Below, piece after piece: positions 1 to 8,045 of a stretch of 18,955 nt of DNA. Where the stretch lies: assembly GCA_946480515.1 (NCBI GenBank), contig CAMLKX010000009.1:1-18955 (forward strand), in the 5' to 3' direction. This stretch comes from an uncultured Sphingomonadaceae bacterium (GTDB lineage Bacteria > Pseudomonadota > Alphaproteobacteria > Sphingomonadales > Sphingomonadaceae). Made by a program: the position numbers and the translations under genes. Every line of letters begins with the position of its first letter. Position 1 is the stretch's first letter. The notes below the pieces were generated by a model. It was not told where the DNA came from. It worked only from the letters and a program-made list of their open reading frames with translations, and ran no database searches.

Positions 1-486
1 TTCGGCCGCGGGCCCCTCGACGATCAGCCACAGATCCCGCCAGGCTTGATCCGCGGGGGTGCCGAAATAATGGTTGGACAGGTTTGAGCCGCCGACGATC
101 GCGGTCCGATTGTCGACCACCACCATCTTCTGGTGATTGCGAAGTAGGTAGCGACGTCCCCAGCGCGGATGAAACTGACAGCAACGGCCGCCCGATTCCG
201 ACAATGGCCGGCAGAAATCGGCGGGCACGTCCGAACAGCCGAACCCGTCCGTGAGCAGCGACACCGTCACTCCACGCCTGATCGCACGGAGCAGCGCGTC
301 ACGCACCTGCGTCCCGGATTCGTCGGCAGCGAAAATGTAGAACAACAGCCGAATATTGTGCTGAGCTGCGTCGATCAGCTCGACCAGGGTTCGGAGCCGT
401 TCCGGCCCCTCGGTGATCAGCCGCAGCTGATCCTCGCCGACCGCCATCCGCACTGGGTGTTGATCGTAATCGGACCGGGTCGCCAT
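1..486 (-). CDS. Phospholipase D-like (cardiolipin synthase family) protein, C-terminus cut by window edge
   Basis: Translating the minus strand from ATG 486 gives 162 codons open to the left edge. The first of the two HKD motifs expected in this family is visible: H118-Q-K120-M-V-V-V-D125, followed by the typical IVGGSNLSNHYFG segment. Upstream of it, RLRTLVELIDAAQ and IRLLFYIFAADESG match the N-terminal strand/helix layout of PLD-type phosphatidyltransferases. Such enzymes act on phospholipid headgroups at the membrane (cardiolipin synthases) or as phosphodiesterases. The second HKD motif would lie beyond the window, so the substrate cannot be inferred. The frame stays open upstream of 486, so a longer N-terminus starting at a TTG or GTG is possible. 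I prefer ATG 486 because a likely promoter for rpoZ lies at 536-564. No strong Shine-Dalgarno precedes ATG 486. The gene is divergent from rpoZ. Confidence 0.82.
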   Translation of the reverse strand, partial: MATRSDYDQHPVRMAVGEDQLRLITEGPERLRTLVELIDAAQHNIRLLFYIFAADESGTQVRDALLRAIRRGVTVSLLTDGFGCSDVPADFCRPLSESGGRCCQFHPRWGRRYLLRNHQKMVVVDNRTAIVGGSNLSNHYFGTPADQAWRDLWLIVEGPAAE

Positions 487-535
487 CGCGTCACAGTGAC
501 GCTGCCGGCGCGGCGGCGCAAGCAGGCCGTCTTTC

Positions 536-564
536 TTGACTCTGCGCCCCTCGCCACCTATCTC
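536..564 (+). promoter_or_regulatory. Candidate housekeeping promoter for rpoZ-spoT
   Basis: TTGACT at 536-541 is preceded by C, giving CTTGAC, the preferred -35 core of alphaproteobacterial RpoD promoters. A 17-nt spacer separates it from TATCTC at 559-564, which matches only the first half of the -10 consensus. Transcription would start near 571, leaving a leader of about 40 nt before rpoZ. The assignment rests on pattern alone. Confidence 0.4.
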
Positions 565-608
565 GCGCCACTTCCCGGACAGGCTTTCCAAAGAATGCGG
601 AGCGGCTG

Positions 609-950
609 ATGGCGCGCGTGACAGTTGAAGATTGTGTCGACAAGGTCTCGAACCGGTTCGACCTCGTGTTGCTCGCCGCGCAGCGGGCGCGCCAGATTTC
701 CGGGGGCGCCGAGCTGACGATCGACCGCGATCGTGACAAGAATCCGGTGGTTGCTCTGCGCGAGATCGCCGATGAGACGGTGCGTCCACCTCATCTCCAG
801 GAGGCGATCGTTGCCAGCCTGCAGCGCATCCAGGTTGATGAAGAGGACGAGACGGATGAGCTCGCCTCGCTTAGCGAATCTGCCGAGGCGCTTCGCCTGA
901 CCGCTGCCGCTCCCCCGCGGCCGAGCCCGAGCGGCAACGATTACGAATAA
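609..950 (+). CDS. rpoZ: DNA-directed RNA polymerase omega subunit
   Basis: The 113-residue product begins [20 protein letters not shown] and continues with [16 protein letters not shown], the highly conserved N-terminal core of RpoZ that wraps the beta-prime C-terminus and assists RNA polymerase assembly. [15 protein letters not shown] (about residues 44-58) is the second conserved block. The tail after residue 75 is acidic ([10 protein letters not shown]) and then Ala/Pro-rich, as in other alphaproteobacterial omegas, and is longer than the 91-residue E. coli protein. ATG 609 has a GGAG at 599-602 with a 6-nt spacer. spoT follows after 46 nt on the same strand, so the two are probably co-transcribed. 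This is functionally apt, because in E. coli omega forms part of a ppGpp binding site on the polymerase; whether that site is conserved here was not checked. Confidence 0.97.
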   Translation: MARVTVEDCVDKVSNRFDLVLLAAQRARQISGGAELTIDRDRDKNPVVALREIADETVRPPHLQEAIVASLQRIQVDEEDETDELASLSESAEALRLTAAAPPRPSPSGNDYE

Positions 951-996
951 CGCGTAATCTCTTGCATCCCGGCATGGCTCACCCCCAATTAGGGCC

Positions 997-3087
997 GTGC
1001 TTCGCCAATATGAGCTGATCGAGAAGGTTCGCGCCTACGACCCCGACGCTGACGAGGGGTTGCTCAACCGCGCCTACGTTTTCTCGATGAAGGCTCACGG
1101 CTCGCAGACGCGAGCCTCGGGCGACCCCTATTTCAGCCATCCAATCGAAGTGGCGGGAATTCTCACCGACCTGAAGCTGGACGACGAGACAATCGTCACG
1201 GGCATCCTTCACGACACGATCGAAGATACGGTCGCCACTCCGGAAGAGATCACCCGCCTGTTTGGCGAGAACGTCGCCCGCCTGGTCGACGGCGTCACCA
1301 AGCTCAGCAAGATCGAGGCTCAAACCGACAATGAGCGGGCCGCGGAGAATCTGCGAAAGTTCCTGCTCGCCTTGTCCGACGACATCCGCGTGCTGCTGGT
1401 CAAGCTCGCCGACCGGCTGCACAACATGCGCACGCTGGACCACATCAAGTCCGAGGAGAAGCGCCGCCGCATCGCGCGCGAGACGATGGATATCTATGCG
1501 CCGCTGGCGGAGCGCATCGGCATGTACGAGATCATGAAGGAGATGCAGACCCTCGCCTTCCGTGAGCTGGAGCCGGATGCGTACGCCTCGGTGATGCGGC
1601 GCCTGTCGCAATTGAATGCGCAAGGCGGCGATCTGGTCAGTCAGATCGGACTTGGGCTCAAACTGTTCCTCGCCGATCATGGCCTCAAGGCGGAGGTCAC
1701 CGGGCGGGAAAAGAACCCTTATTCGATCTGGAAGAAGATGGCCGAGCGGCACATCAGCTTCGAGCAGCTGTCGGACGTGATGGCCTTTCGGGTGATCGTC
1801 GACGAGGTCGAGGATTGCTACGAGACGCTTGGCCTGATCCACTGCCGCTGGCCGATGGTCCCCGGCCGGTTCAAGGATTTCATCTCGACGCCAAAACGCA
1901 ACGGCTATCGCTCGTTGCACACCTCGGTGATCCACGATTCCAAGATGCGGATCGAGATCCAGGTGCGGACTCGCGCGATGCACGAACAGGCGGAGCGCGG
2001 CCTGGCCGCGCACTGGGCCTACAAGGAAGGGCGTCCGGGCGAGGACCTGCACGTCCCGTGGATCGAGGACCTGGTCGAGATCCTCGACCATGCGGCCAGC
2101 CCCGAGGAGTTGCTCGAGCACACCCGCCTGGCGATGTACCAGGACCGCATCTTCGCCTTCACGCCCAAGGGCGAGTTGATCCAGCTGCCCAAGGGGGCGA
2201 CCCCGGTTGATTTCGCTTATGCCGTTCACACGGCGCTCGGCGACCAGACGGTCGGAGCGAAGGTCAATGGTCGGCTGGTGCCGCTGCGCACCTTGCTTGA
2301 AAATGGGGATCAGGTCGAAATCCTGACCTCGAAGGGGCAGCATCCCCAACCGTCGTGGCTGCGGTTCGTGGTGACCGGCAAGGCGCGCTCCAGCATTCGC
2401 CGCTTCGTTCGCCATAAGGAAAAGGACGAGACGATCTCTCTCGGCCGCAAGATCTTCGACGAGATTGTCGAGCGCTTGCCGGTGCCGGTTGGCCGGGAGT
2501 CGCTCGAGCGCGCAATCAAGCGCCTGAAGGTCGATGACGAAGAAGCGCTGATGATGGCTATCGCGCGCAAGCGCATCACGGACGACGATTTGATGGAAGC
2601 GCTGATCCCCGGCTCAACCGGCAGCGACGTCAAGCTCAAGGCTCCGCCGCAGCGGACGGCCATTTCGATCAAGGGCCTCACTCCGGGCGTGGCCTATCAT
2701 CTCGCGCTTTGCTGTCATCCCATTCCCGGGGACCGGATCGTCGGGTTGCGCCGCGAAGATGAGGAGATCGAGGTCCACACCATTGGGTGCGACCGCCTCG
2801 CCAGCGGCACCGATGCCGACTGGCTCGACCTTGCGTGGGGCGATCAGTCGGACGGCGGAACGGCACGGCTGCTGATCGTGGTGCGCGACATCCCCGGCGC
2901 TTTGGGGGTCATGGCGGGGATTCTCGGCGCGAAGGGGGCGAACATCGTCAATCTCGCGCTCACCCATCGCGATGGCAGCTTCCATACCTTCCAGATCGAG
3001 ATCGAAGTTCACGACCTCGCGCACCTTCACGCCACGCTTGCTGCTCTCAGAGCGTCGGACCAGGTGTCGAGCGCCGAGCGGATCTAG
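997..3087 (+). CDS. spoT: Bifunctional (p)ppGpp synthetase/hydrolase (Rel/SpoT, RSH)
   Basis: This is a full-length 696-residue RSH stringent-response enzyme that makes and degrades (p)ppGpp. The HD hydrolase domain is intact: R39, H48, H72-D73 and E76-D77 in GILHDTIEDT. The synthetase domain carries R291-F-K-D294, the RxKD form typical of bifunctional Rel/SpoT rather than the ExDD form of RelA, followed by STPKRNGYRSLHT and E320-I-Q-V-R-T. The TGS domain spans about 383-445. A zinc-finger-like region has C572-C573-H574 and H594/C598, and an ACT domain covers about 624-694. Both catalytic sites therefore look functional, as expected where a single RSH serves the cell. The start is GTG 997, chosen because MLRQYELIEKVRAYDPDADE aligns with the usual N-terminus. 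The SD is weak (AGGG at 991-994). The gene lies 46 nt after rpoZ, and its stop overlaps the maeB stop on the other strand. Confidence 0.97.
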   Translation: MLRQYELIEKVRAYDPDADEGLLNRAYVFSMKAHGSQTRASGDPYFSHPIEVAGILTDLKLDDETIVTGILHDTIEDTVATPEEITRLFGENVARLVDGVTKLSKIEAQTDNERAAENLRKFLLALSDDIRVLLVKLADRLHNMRTLDHIKSEEKRRRIARETMDIYAPLAERIGMYEIMKEMQTLAFRELEPDAYASVMRRLSQLNAQGGDLVSQIGLGLKLFLADHGLKAEVTGREKNPYSIWKKMAERHISFEQLSDVMAFRVIVDEVEDCYETLGLIHCRWPMVPGRFKDFISTPKRNGYRSLHTSVIHDSKMRIEIQVRTRAMHEQAERGLAAHWAYKEGRPGEDLHVPWIEDLVEILDHAASPEELLEHTRLAMYQDRIFAFTPKGELIQLPKGATPVDFAYAVHTALGDQTVGAKVNGRLVPLRTLLENGDQVEILTSKGQHPQPSWLRFVVTGKARSSIRRFVRHKEKDETISLGRKIFDEIVERLPVPVGRESLERAIKRLKVDDEEALMMAIARKRITDDDLMEALIPGSTGSDVKLKAPPQRTAISIKGLTPGVAYHLALCCHPIPGDRIVGLRREDEEIEVHTIGCDRLASGTDADWLDLAWGDQSDGGTARLLIVVRDIPGALGVMAGILGAKGANIVNLALTHRDGSFHTFQIEIEVHDLAHLHATLAALRASDQVSSAERI

Positions 3088-5354
3088 TCCTTCTTCGCCG
3101 CCAGTGCCGCGAGAACCGCTAGACTGACGAGATCGGAAGCCGTTGCCGTCATCGGCGCGATCTGCACCGGCTGCTCCATCCCGACCAGGAAGGGGCCGAG
3201 GATCGTATCCTTGCCCAGCGAGCGCAGCAGCTTCACCGCCAAATTCGCGGACTGGAGCCCGGGCAGAACCAGCACATTGGCAGGGCCGGTGAGGCGGCTG
3301 AACGGATAATAGCGTTGCTGAGCTTCGTAGTTGAGGGCCAGGTCCGGGGACATCTCGCCCTCATATTCGAAGTCCTGAGACGCCGAATCGAGCAGCCGGA
3401 CGGCGTCGCGCAACTGTTCGATGTGCGCTCCCGGAGGCGAGCCGAACGTCGTATAAGAGGCGAAGGCCACGCGCGGTTCGAGCCCGATCGACCGCACGAA
3501 CGCTGCGCTTCGGACCGCAATCGATGCCAGTTGCTCGGCGCTTGGCCGCTCAGTGACGGTCGTGTCGGCAATCGCGACCGTATCATGCTTTCCGAACACC
3601 AGGTTGATGCCGAACGGCTCCGCGCCGGGGCTGCTGTCGATGACTCGGCGAATCTGCTGAAGCGACTGGCTGTATGGGCGCGTGGTGCCCGTGATCATCG
3701 CGTCGCCTTCTCCAAGGGCAAGCATTGCCGAGGCGAAATAGTTGCGATCCTGGTTGACCATCCGCTCGATCTCGCGCCGGAGGAAACCTTTGCGCTGGAG
3801 CCGCGCATAAAGATGGTCGACCGCGCGCCCGACCAGCGGCGAGTTGCGGCTGTTGAGCACCTCATATTCGGACGGGTCCTCGACTCCGAGCTCGCGCAAC
3901 AGATCAGGAACATAGTCGCGCCCGATCAGTACTGGGATGCCGTAGCCTGCCTCCTTGAACGCGATTGCGGCCCGGAGCACGTTCGGCTCCTCGCCCTCCG
4001 CGAACAAAACCCGCCGCGGGTTCGACCGGGCAGCCTCATGAGCGGCGAACAGAACGGAATTGATCGGGTTGAGCCGAGCCCGCAAATGAGCGCGATAAGC
4101 CTGGATGTCGGGAACTGGCTTCTGCGCCACGCCGGACTTTATCGCCGCTTCGGCGACCGCGGCCGGCACCACCTCCAGCAAGCGCGGATCGAACGGGGCC
4201 GGGATGATATAGTCCGGCCCGAACCGCTGCCAGCGGCCGCCATAGGCTGCGGCGACCTCTTCCGGCACCGCCTCGCGCGCAAGTTCCGCGAGAGCCCGCG
4301 CCGCCGCGATCTTCATCTCCATGTTGATGGTCGTCGCCCGCACGTCGAGAGCGCCACGAAAGATGAACGGGAAGCCGAGGACATTGTTGACCTGGTTCGG
4401 ATAATCGGAGCGGCCTGTCGCGATAATTGCGTCGGGGCGAGCCGCCTGCGCTTCCGCGGGCGTAATTTCGGGATCGGGGTTGGCCATGGCGAAGATGATC
4501 GGCTGCGCCGCCATCTTCTCGACCATGTGGGGCTTGAGCGCCCCGGCGGCGGACAGACCGAGAAATACGTCCGCTCCGGCCAGCGCTTCCTCAAGCGTGC
4601 GGGCGTCGGTCACGATCGCATGGGCCGACTTCCACTGATCGACCTTTTCGCGACCCTGGTAGATCACGCCCTTGGTGTCGCACATCGTCACGTGATCGTG
4701 GGCAACGCCCATCGCCTTGATCAGCTCGGAGCAGGCGATCGCCGCCGCTCCGGCGCCGTTGATCACCACCTTGATGTCCGACAGCTTGCGCCCGGTGAGC
4801 TGGCAGGCGTTGATCAGCCCGGCAGCGGTGATGATCGCGGTCCCATGCTGATCGTCGTGAAAAACCGGAATGTTCATCCGCTCGCGCAGCGCCGCCTCGA
4901 TCACGAAGCAGTCCGGGGCGCCGATGTCCTCGAGGTTGATCCCGCCGAAGCTGGGCTCGAGCAGCGCCACCGCGTCGATGAACCGGTCGCAGTCTTCGGT
5001 CGCCAATTCGAGGTCGATCGAATCGACGTCGGCGAAGCGCTTGAACAGCACCGCCTTGCCTTCCATCACCGGCTTGGACGCGAGCGCGCCAAGATTGCCG
5101 AGGCCAAGAATGGCGGTGCCGTTGCTGATCACGGCCACCAGATTGCCCTTGGCCGTCAGATCATAGGCGCGGGCGGGGTCTTCGGCGATCGCCAGGACCG
5201 GCACCGCAACTCCCGGAGAATAAGCAAGGCTGAGGTCGCGCTGGCTCGACATTGGCTTGGTCGCGACGATCTCGAGCTTGCCAGGGCGACCGCGCGAATG
5301 GAACTCAAGCGCCTCTTGTTCCGAAATCTTGATGCTGCTTTCGCTCATCCGCAT
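3084..5354 (-). CDS. maeB: NADP-dependent malic enzyme fused to a phosphotransacetylase-like domain (MaeB type)
   Basis: The 756-residue product has the two-part MaeB architecture. Residues about 15-430 form the malic enzyme that decarboxylates malate to pyruvate and reduces NAD(P)+. The conserved Tyr lies in [10 protein letters not shown] (Y45), lysines in [13 protein letters not shown] (K94, K100), the metal ligands in EDIGAP (E142-D143) and FHDDQHGT (D167-D168), and a Rossmann motif in NGAGAAAIA (about 199-207). Residues about 440-756 (from [25 protein letters not shown]) resemble phosphate acetyl/butyryltransferase. In characterised fused enzymes this part is thought to bind acetyl-CoA allosterically rather than to act as a transacetylase. 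NADP preference is inferred from the family, not read from the sequence. ATG 5354 and ATG 5348 are both possible starts: AGGAG ends 4 nt before the first and 10 nt before the second. The gene is divergent from mutS. Confidence 0.96.
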   Translation of the reverse strand: MRMSESSIKISEQEALEFHSRGRPGKLEIVATKPMSSQRDLSLAYSPGVAVPVLAIAEDPARAYDLTAKGNLVAVISNGTAILGLGNLGALASKPVMEGKAVLFKRFADVDSIDLELATEDCDRFIDAVALLEPSFGGINLEDIGAPDCFVIEAALRERMNIPVFHDDQHGTAIITAAGLINACQLTGRKLSDIKVVINGAGAAAIACSELIKAMGVAHDHVTMCDTKGVIYQGREKVDQWKSAHAIVTDARTLEEALAGADVFLGLSAAGALKPHMVEKMAAQPIIFAMANPDPEITPAEAQAARPDAIIATGRSDYPNQVNNVLGFPFIFRGALDVRATTINMEMKIAAARALAELAREAVPEEVAAAYGGRWQRFGPDYIIPAPFDPRLLEVVPAAVAEAAIKSGVAQKPVPDIQAYRAHLRARLNPINSVLFAAHEAARSNPRRVLFAEGEEPNVLRAAIAFKEAGYGIPVLIGRDYVPDLLRELGVEDPSEYEVLNSRNSPLVGRAVDHLYARLQRKGFLRREIERMVNQDRNYFASAMLALGEGDAMITGTTRPYSQSLQQIRRVIDSSPGAEPFGINLVFGKHDTVAIADTTVTERPSAEQLASIAVRSAAFVRSIGLEPRVAFASYTTFGSPPGAHIEQLRDAVRLLDSASQDFEYEGEMSPDLALNYEAQQRYYPFSRLTGPANVLVLPGLQSANLAVKLLRSLGKDTILGPFLVGMEQPVQIAPMTATASDLVSLAVLAALAAKKD

Positions 5355-5373
5355 CCCTCTCCTGCTGCCCTCG

Positions 5374-5402
5374 CCTTAATGGCATCTCCGCCGAAATGTC
5401 AC
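5374..5402 (-). promoter_or_regulatory. Possible maeB promoter in the maeB-mutS divergent gap
   Basis: On the minus strand GTGACA (5397-5402) and TTAAGG (5374-5379) are separated by 17 nt, a plausible but imperfect -35/-10 pair. Transcription would start about 15 nt before the first maeB ATG. The gap between maeB and mutS is only 72 nt and must hold both promoters. No comparably clear mutS promoter was recognised in it. Confidence 0.25.
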
Positions 5403-5426
5403 GCGGGCGCATGACTGAAAGCGCGA

Positions 5427-8045
5427 ATGGAGCTATCGACAGCGCGGATGGCCCGCGACGAGTCCGCCCCGAGGGGCATGACCCCGATGATGCAGCAATA
5501 TCGTCGCCTCAAAGCCGAGGCGGGCGACGCCCTGCTGTTCTATCGCATGGGCGACTTCTTTGAGCTGTTCTTCGAAGATGCCAAGGCCGCAGCCGCGTGC
5601 CTGGATATCGCGCTGACCAAGCGCGGCGAGGACAGCGGCGAGCCAATCCCGATGTGCGGAGTGCCGGTTCACTCGGCGGATTCCTATCTGGCGCGCCTGA
5701 TCCGCGCGGGGCATCGGGTGGCGATCGCGGAACAAGTGGAAAGTCCCGCCGAAGCGCGGAAGGCACGCGGCTCCAAGGCGCTGGTCGAACGCGCGATCAT
5801 CCGACTGGTGACAGCTGGAACGCTGACCGAAGAAGTGCTGCTCGATTCCGGAGCCGCCAATTGGCTGGCAGCAGTCGCAAAAGCGGGAGACGAGTGGGGC
5901 ATTGCCGCTGCCGACATCTCGACCGGAAGGTTCGAGCTGATCGCCTGCGGCGCGGGCGATCTTCAGTCCGAGCTCGCGCGCCTGGCTCCAGCCGAGGTCA
6001 TCTGCGAAGCGCCAATCCCCGGTATCCAGGCGACCGCCGGCAAGGACGGGTTCAGCAGCATCGAGGGCGAGCGTGCGCTCAAGGAGCGCTTCAAAGTCGC
6101 GACGCTCGACGGCTTCGGCGACCCCTCTCGCGCCGAATTGGCGGCAGCCGGGGGGTTGCTGGCCTACCTCTCGGTGACCCAGCGCGGTTCGCCGCTGCTG
6201 CTCGCTGCGCCGAGCCGGATCGAACGCGTTGGCCATATGGCGATCGATCCAGCCACCCGCGACAGCCTCGAGATCGTCTGCGACTCCAGCGGGGGACGAG
6301 CGGGAAGCCTGCTCGCCAACATCGACCGTTGCCGGACCGCCGCCGGGCGGCGGCTGCTCGCGGCCGATCTCTCGGCTCCACTCACAGACCAGCAGGCCAT
6401 TGCGAGGCGGCTCGGGATGGTCGGCTGGTTCCATGATGATGCGCTGCGGCGCGACCGGGTGCGCTCGGCGCTCGGCGCGATGCCTGACATCGGCCGGTCG
6501 CTGGGGCGGCTTGCGGCTGGGCGCGGCAGCCCCAGCGATTTGGCGCAGCTGCGCGACGGGCTCGCCGCCGCCGCCGCCTTGCGCGACGAACTGGCGCAGG
6601 AGCCGGATCAGCCGGAGCTTCTCGCTGCGTCGTTGCCGATCCTAGGGGGTCACTCGGCCTTGATCGATCGGCTCAGTGCCGCTCTGGTCGCCTCTCCGCC
6701 CCTCGACCCAAGCAAGGGCGGCTATATCGCCGAGGGCTATGATCCGGCGCTGGACGCGCTGCGCGCCACCGCAAGCGACGGCCGCCGCGCGATCGCCACG
6801 CTCGAGGCGGGTTATCGGGATGCAACCGGTGTCTCGACCCTCAAGATCCGGCACAATGCCGTACTCGGCTATCATGTGGAGGTCAGCGCCCGCCATGCTG
6901 ACCGGCTGTTGGCTCCGGACAGCGGCTTCACCCATCGCCAAACCCTTGCCGGGGTGGTCCGGTTCAATTCCCCCGATCTTCACACCGAGGCCTCCCGCGT
7001 GATCGAGGCGGGCGCCCATGCGCTGGCCGCCGAAGCCGCGCATCTCGAGGAACTCACCGCGCAGGCCATTGCGTGCTCTACTGAGATTACACGGACCGCC
7101 GAGGCGGTGGCCCGGATCGACGTGGCTGCGGCCAACGCCGCGCGCGCCGCCGAGGGCGGGTGGTGCCGTCCGCAATTCGACGACCGCGCATGCCTTGATA
7201 TCCACGCCGGTCGGCACCCGGTCGTGGAAGCGGCGCTGGCGAGTAGCGGTCAAAGGTTCATCGCCAATGATTGCGACCTTGGTCCCGATGACCGGCTGTG
7301 GCTGATCACCGGACCAAACATGGGCGGCAAGTCGACCTTCCTGCGGCAGACAGCAATCATCGCTGTGCTCGCCCAAGCGGGCTGCTTCATTCCTGCCGCA
7401 AGTGCCCGGCTGGGGATTGTCGACCGGCTTTTCAGCCGCGTCGGGGCATCGGACAATCTCGCCCGTGGGCGCTCGACCTTCATGGTCGAAATGGTCGAAA
7501 CGGCGGCGATCCTGGCCCAGGCAACACCGCAGAGCCTGGTCATCCTCGACGAGATTGGGCGCGGTACCTCCACCTACGATGGGCTGGCAATCGCCTGGGC
7601 GGTGGTCGAGGCGATGCACGACAGCATCCGCTGCCGGACGCTGTTTGCAACCCACTATCATGAACTGACGCGGTTGGCGGATCGGCTCGACGGGCTGTCG
7701 CTGCACCATGTGCGGGCGCGGGAGTGGAAGGGCGATCTTGTCCTGCTGCACGAGGTTGCGGACGGACCCGCCGACCGGAGCTATGGGATCGCCGTCGCCC
7801 GGCTGGCCGGACTCCCGCCGGCCGTTCTTGCCCGCGCGTCGAATGTCCTTTCCCGGCTCGAGGCTGGCCGCGATGCCACCGGTGGAATCGCCGCCGGGCT
7901 CGATGACCTGCCGCTGTTCGCCGCAGCCGAGCCCCCCACTCAATCGAATCCTCTGCGTGAGGCTCTGGCCGAGTTGAATCCGGACTCGCTGTCCCCACGT
8001 GAAGCGTTGGATGCGCTCTACGCGCTCAAGAGACTTGAGGAGTGA
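5427..8045 (+). CDS. mutS: DNA mismatch repair protein MutS
   Basis: The 872-residue length fits the MutS family. The N-terminal mismatch-recognition domain carries the Phe-x-Glu motif in [12 protein letters not shown] (F44, E46), whose Phe stacks on the mispaired base. The C-terminal ABC-type ATPase has Walker [10 protein letters not shown] (629-637), the ABC signature-type segment at STFMVEM, Walker [15 protein letters not shown] (D708, E709) and the switch His in FATHYHEL (H743). No disruption is visible. ATG 5427 was kept as the start, but M8 (5448) and M18 (5478) are alternatives. M18 starts MTPMMQQY and has GAGGGG one nt upstream, but it would trim sequence that E. coli MutS also has before TPMMQQY. 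The stop codon shares one nt with the glnD start (TGATG), so the two genes are likely translationally coupled. Confidence 0.98.
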   Translation: MELSTARMARDESAPRGMTPMMQQYRRLKAEAGDALLFYRMGDFFELFFEDAKAAAACLDIALTKRGEDSGEPIPMCGVPVHSADSYLARLIRAGHRVAIAEQVESPAEARKARGSKALVERAIIRLVTAGTLTEEVLLDSGAANWLAAVAKAGDEWGIAAADISTGRFELIACGAGDLQSELARLAPAEVICEAPIPGIQATAGKDGFSSIEGERALKERFKVATLDGFGDPSRAELAAAGGLLAYLSVTQRGSPLLLAAPSRIERVGHMAIDPATRDSLEIVCDSSGGRAGSLLANIDRCRTAAGRRLLAADLSAPLTDQQAIARRLGMVGWFHDDALRRDRVRSALGAMPDIGRSLGRLAAGRGSPSDLAQLRDGLAAAAALRDELAQEPDQPELLAASLPILGGHSALIDRLSAALVASPPLDPSKGGYIAEGYDPALDALRATASDGRRAIATLEAGYRDATGVSTLKIRHNAVLGYHVEVSARHADRLLAPDSGFTHRQTLAGVVRFNSPDLHTEASRVIEAGAHALAAEAAHLEELTAQAIACSTEITRTAEAVARIDVAAANAARAAEGGWCRPQFDDRACLDIHAGRHPVVEAALASSGQRFIANDCDLGPDDRLWLITGPNMGGKSTFLRQTAIIAVLAQAGCFIPAASARLGIVDRLFSRVGASDNLARGRSTFMVEMVETAAILAQATPQSLVILDEIGRGTSTYDGLAIAWAVVEAMHDSIRCRTLFATHYHELTRLADRLDGLSLHHVRAREWKGDLVLLHEVADGPADRSYGIAVARLAGLPPAVLARASNVLSRLEAGRDATGGIAAGLDDLPLFAAAEPPTQSNPLREALAELNPDSLSPREALDALYALKRLEE

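Noticed and set aside
169..609. Plus-strand open frame upstream of rpoZ (146 codons)
   Set aside because: It is antisense to the PLD-like gene, whose HKD motif is clear, and it has no recognisable content of its own.
979..2415. Long open frame antisense to spoT (478 codons)
   Set aside because: It mirrors the spoT codons in a high-GC sequence, has no recognisable domain, and the plus-strand protein is clearly genuine.
3315..5414. Very long open frame antisense to maeB (699 codons)
   Set aside because: The translation is Arg/His/Asp-rich low-information sequence without motifs; it results from third-position GC bias in maeB.
6642..7943. Open frame antisense to mutS (433 codons)
   Set aside because: It covers the MutS ATPase domain on the other strand and shows no family features.
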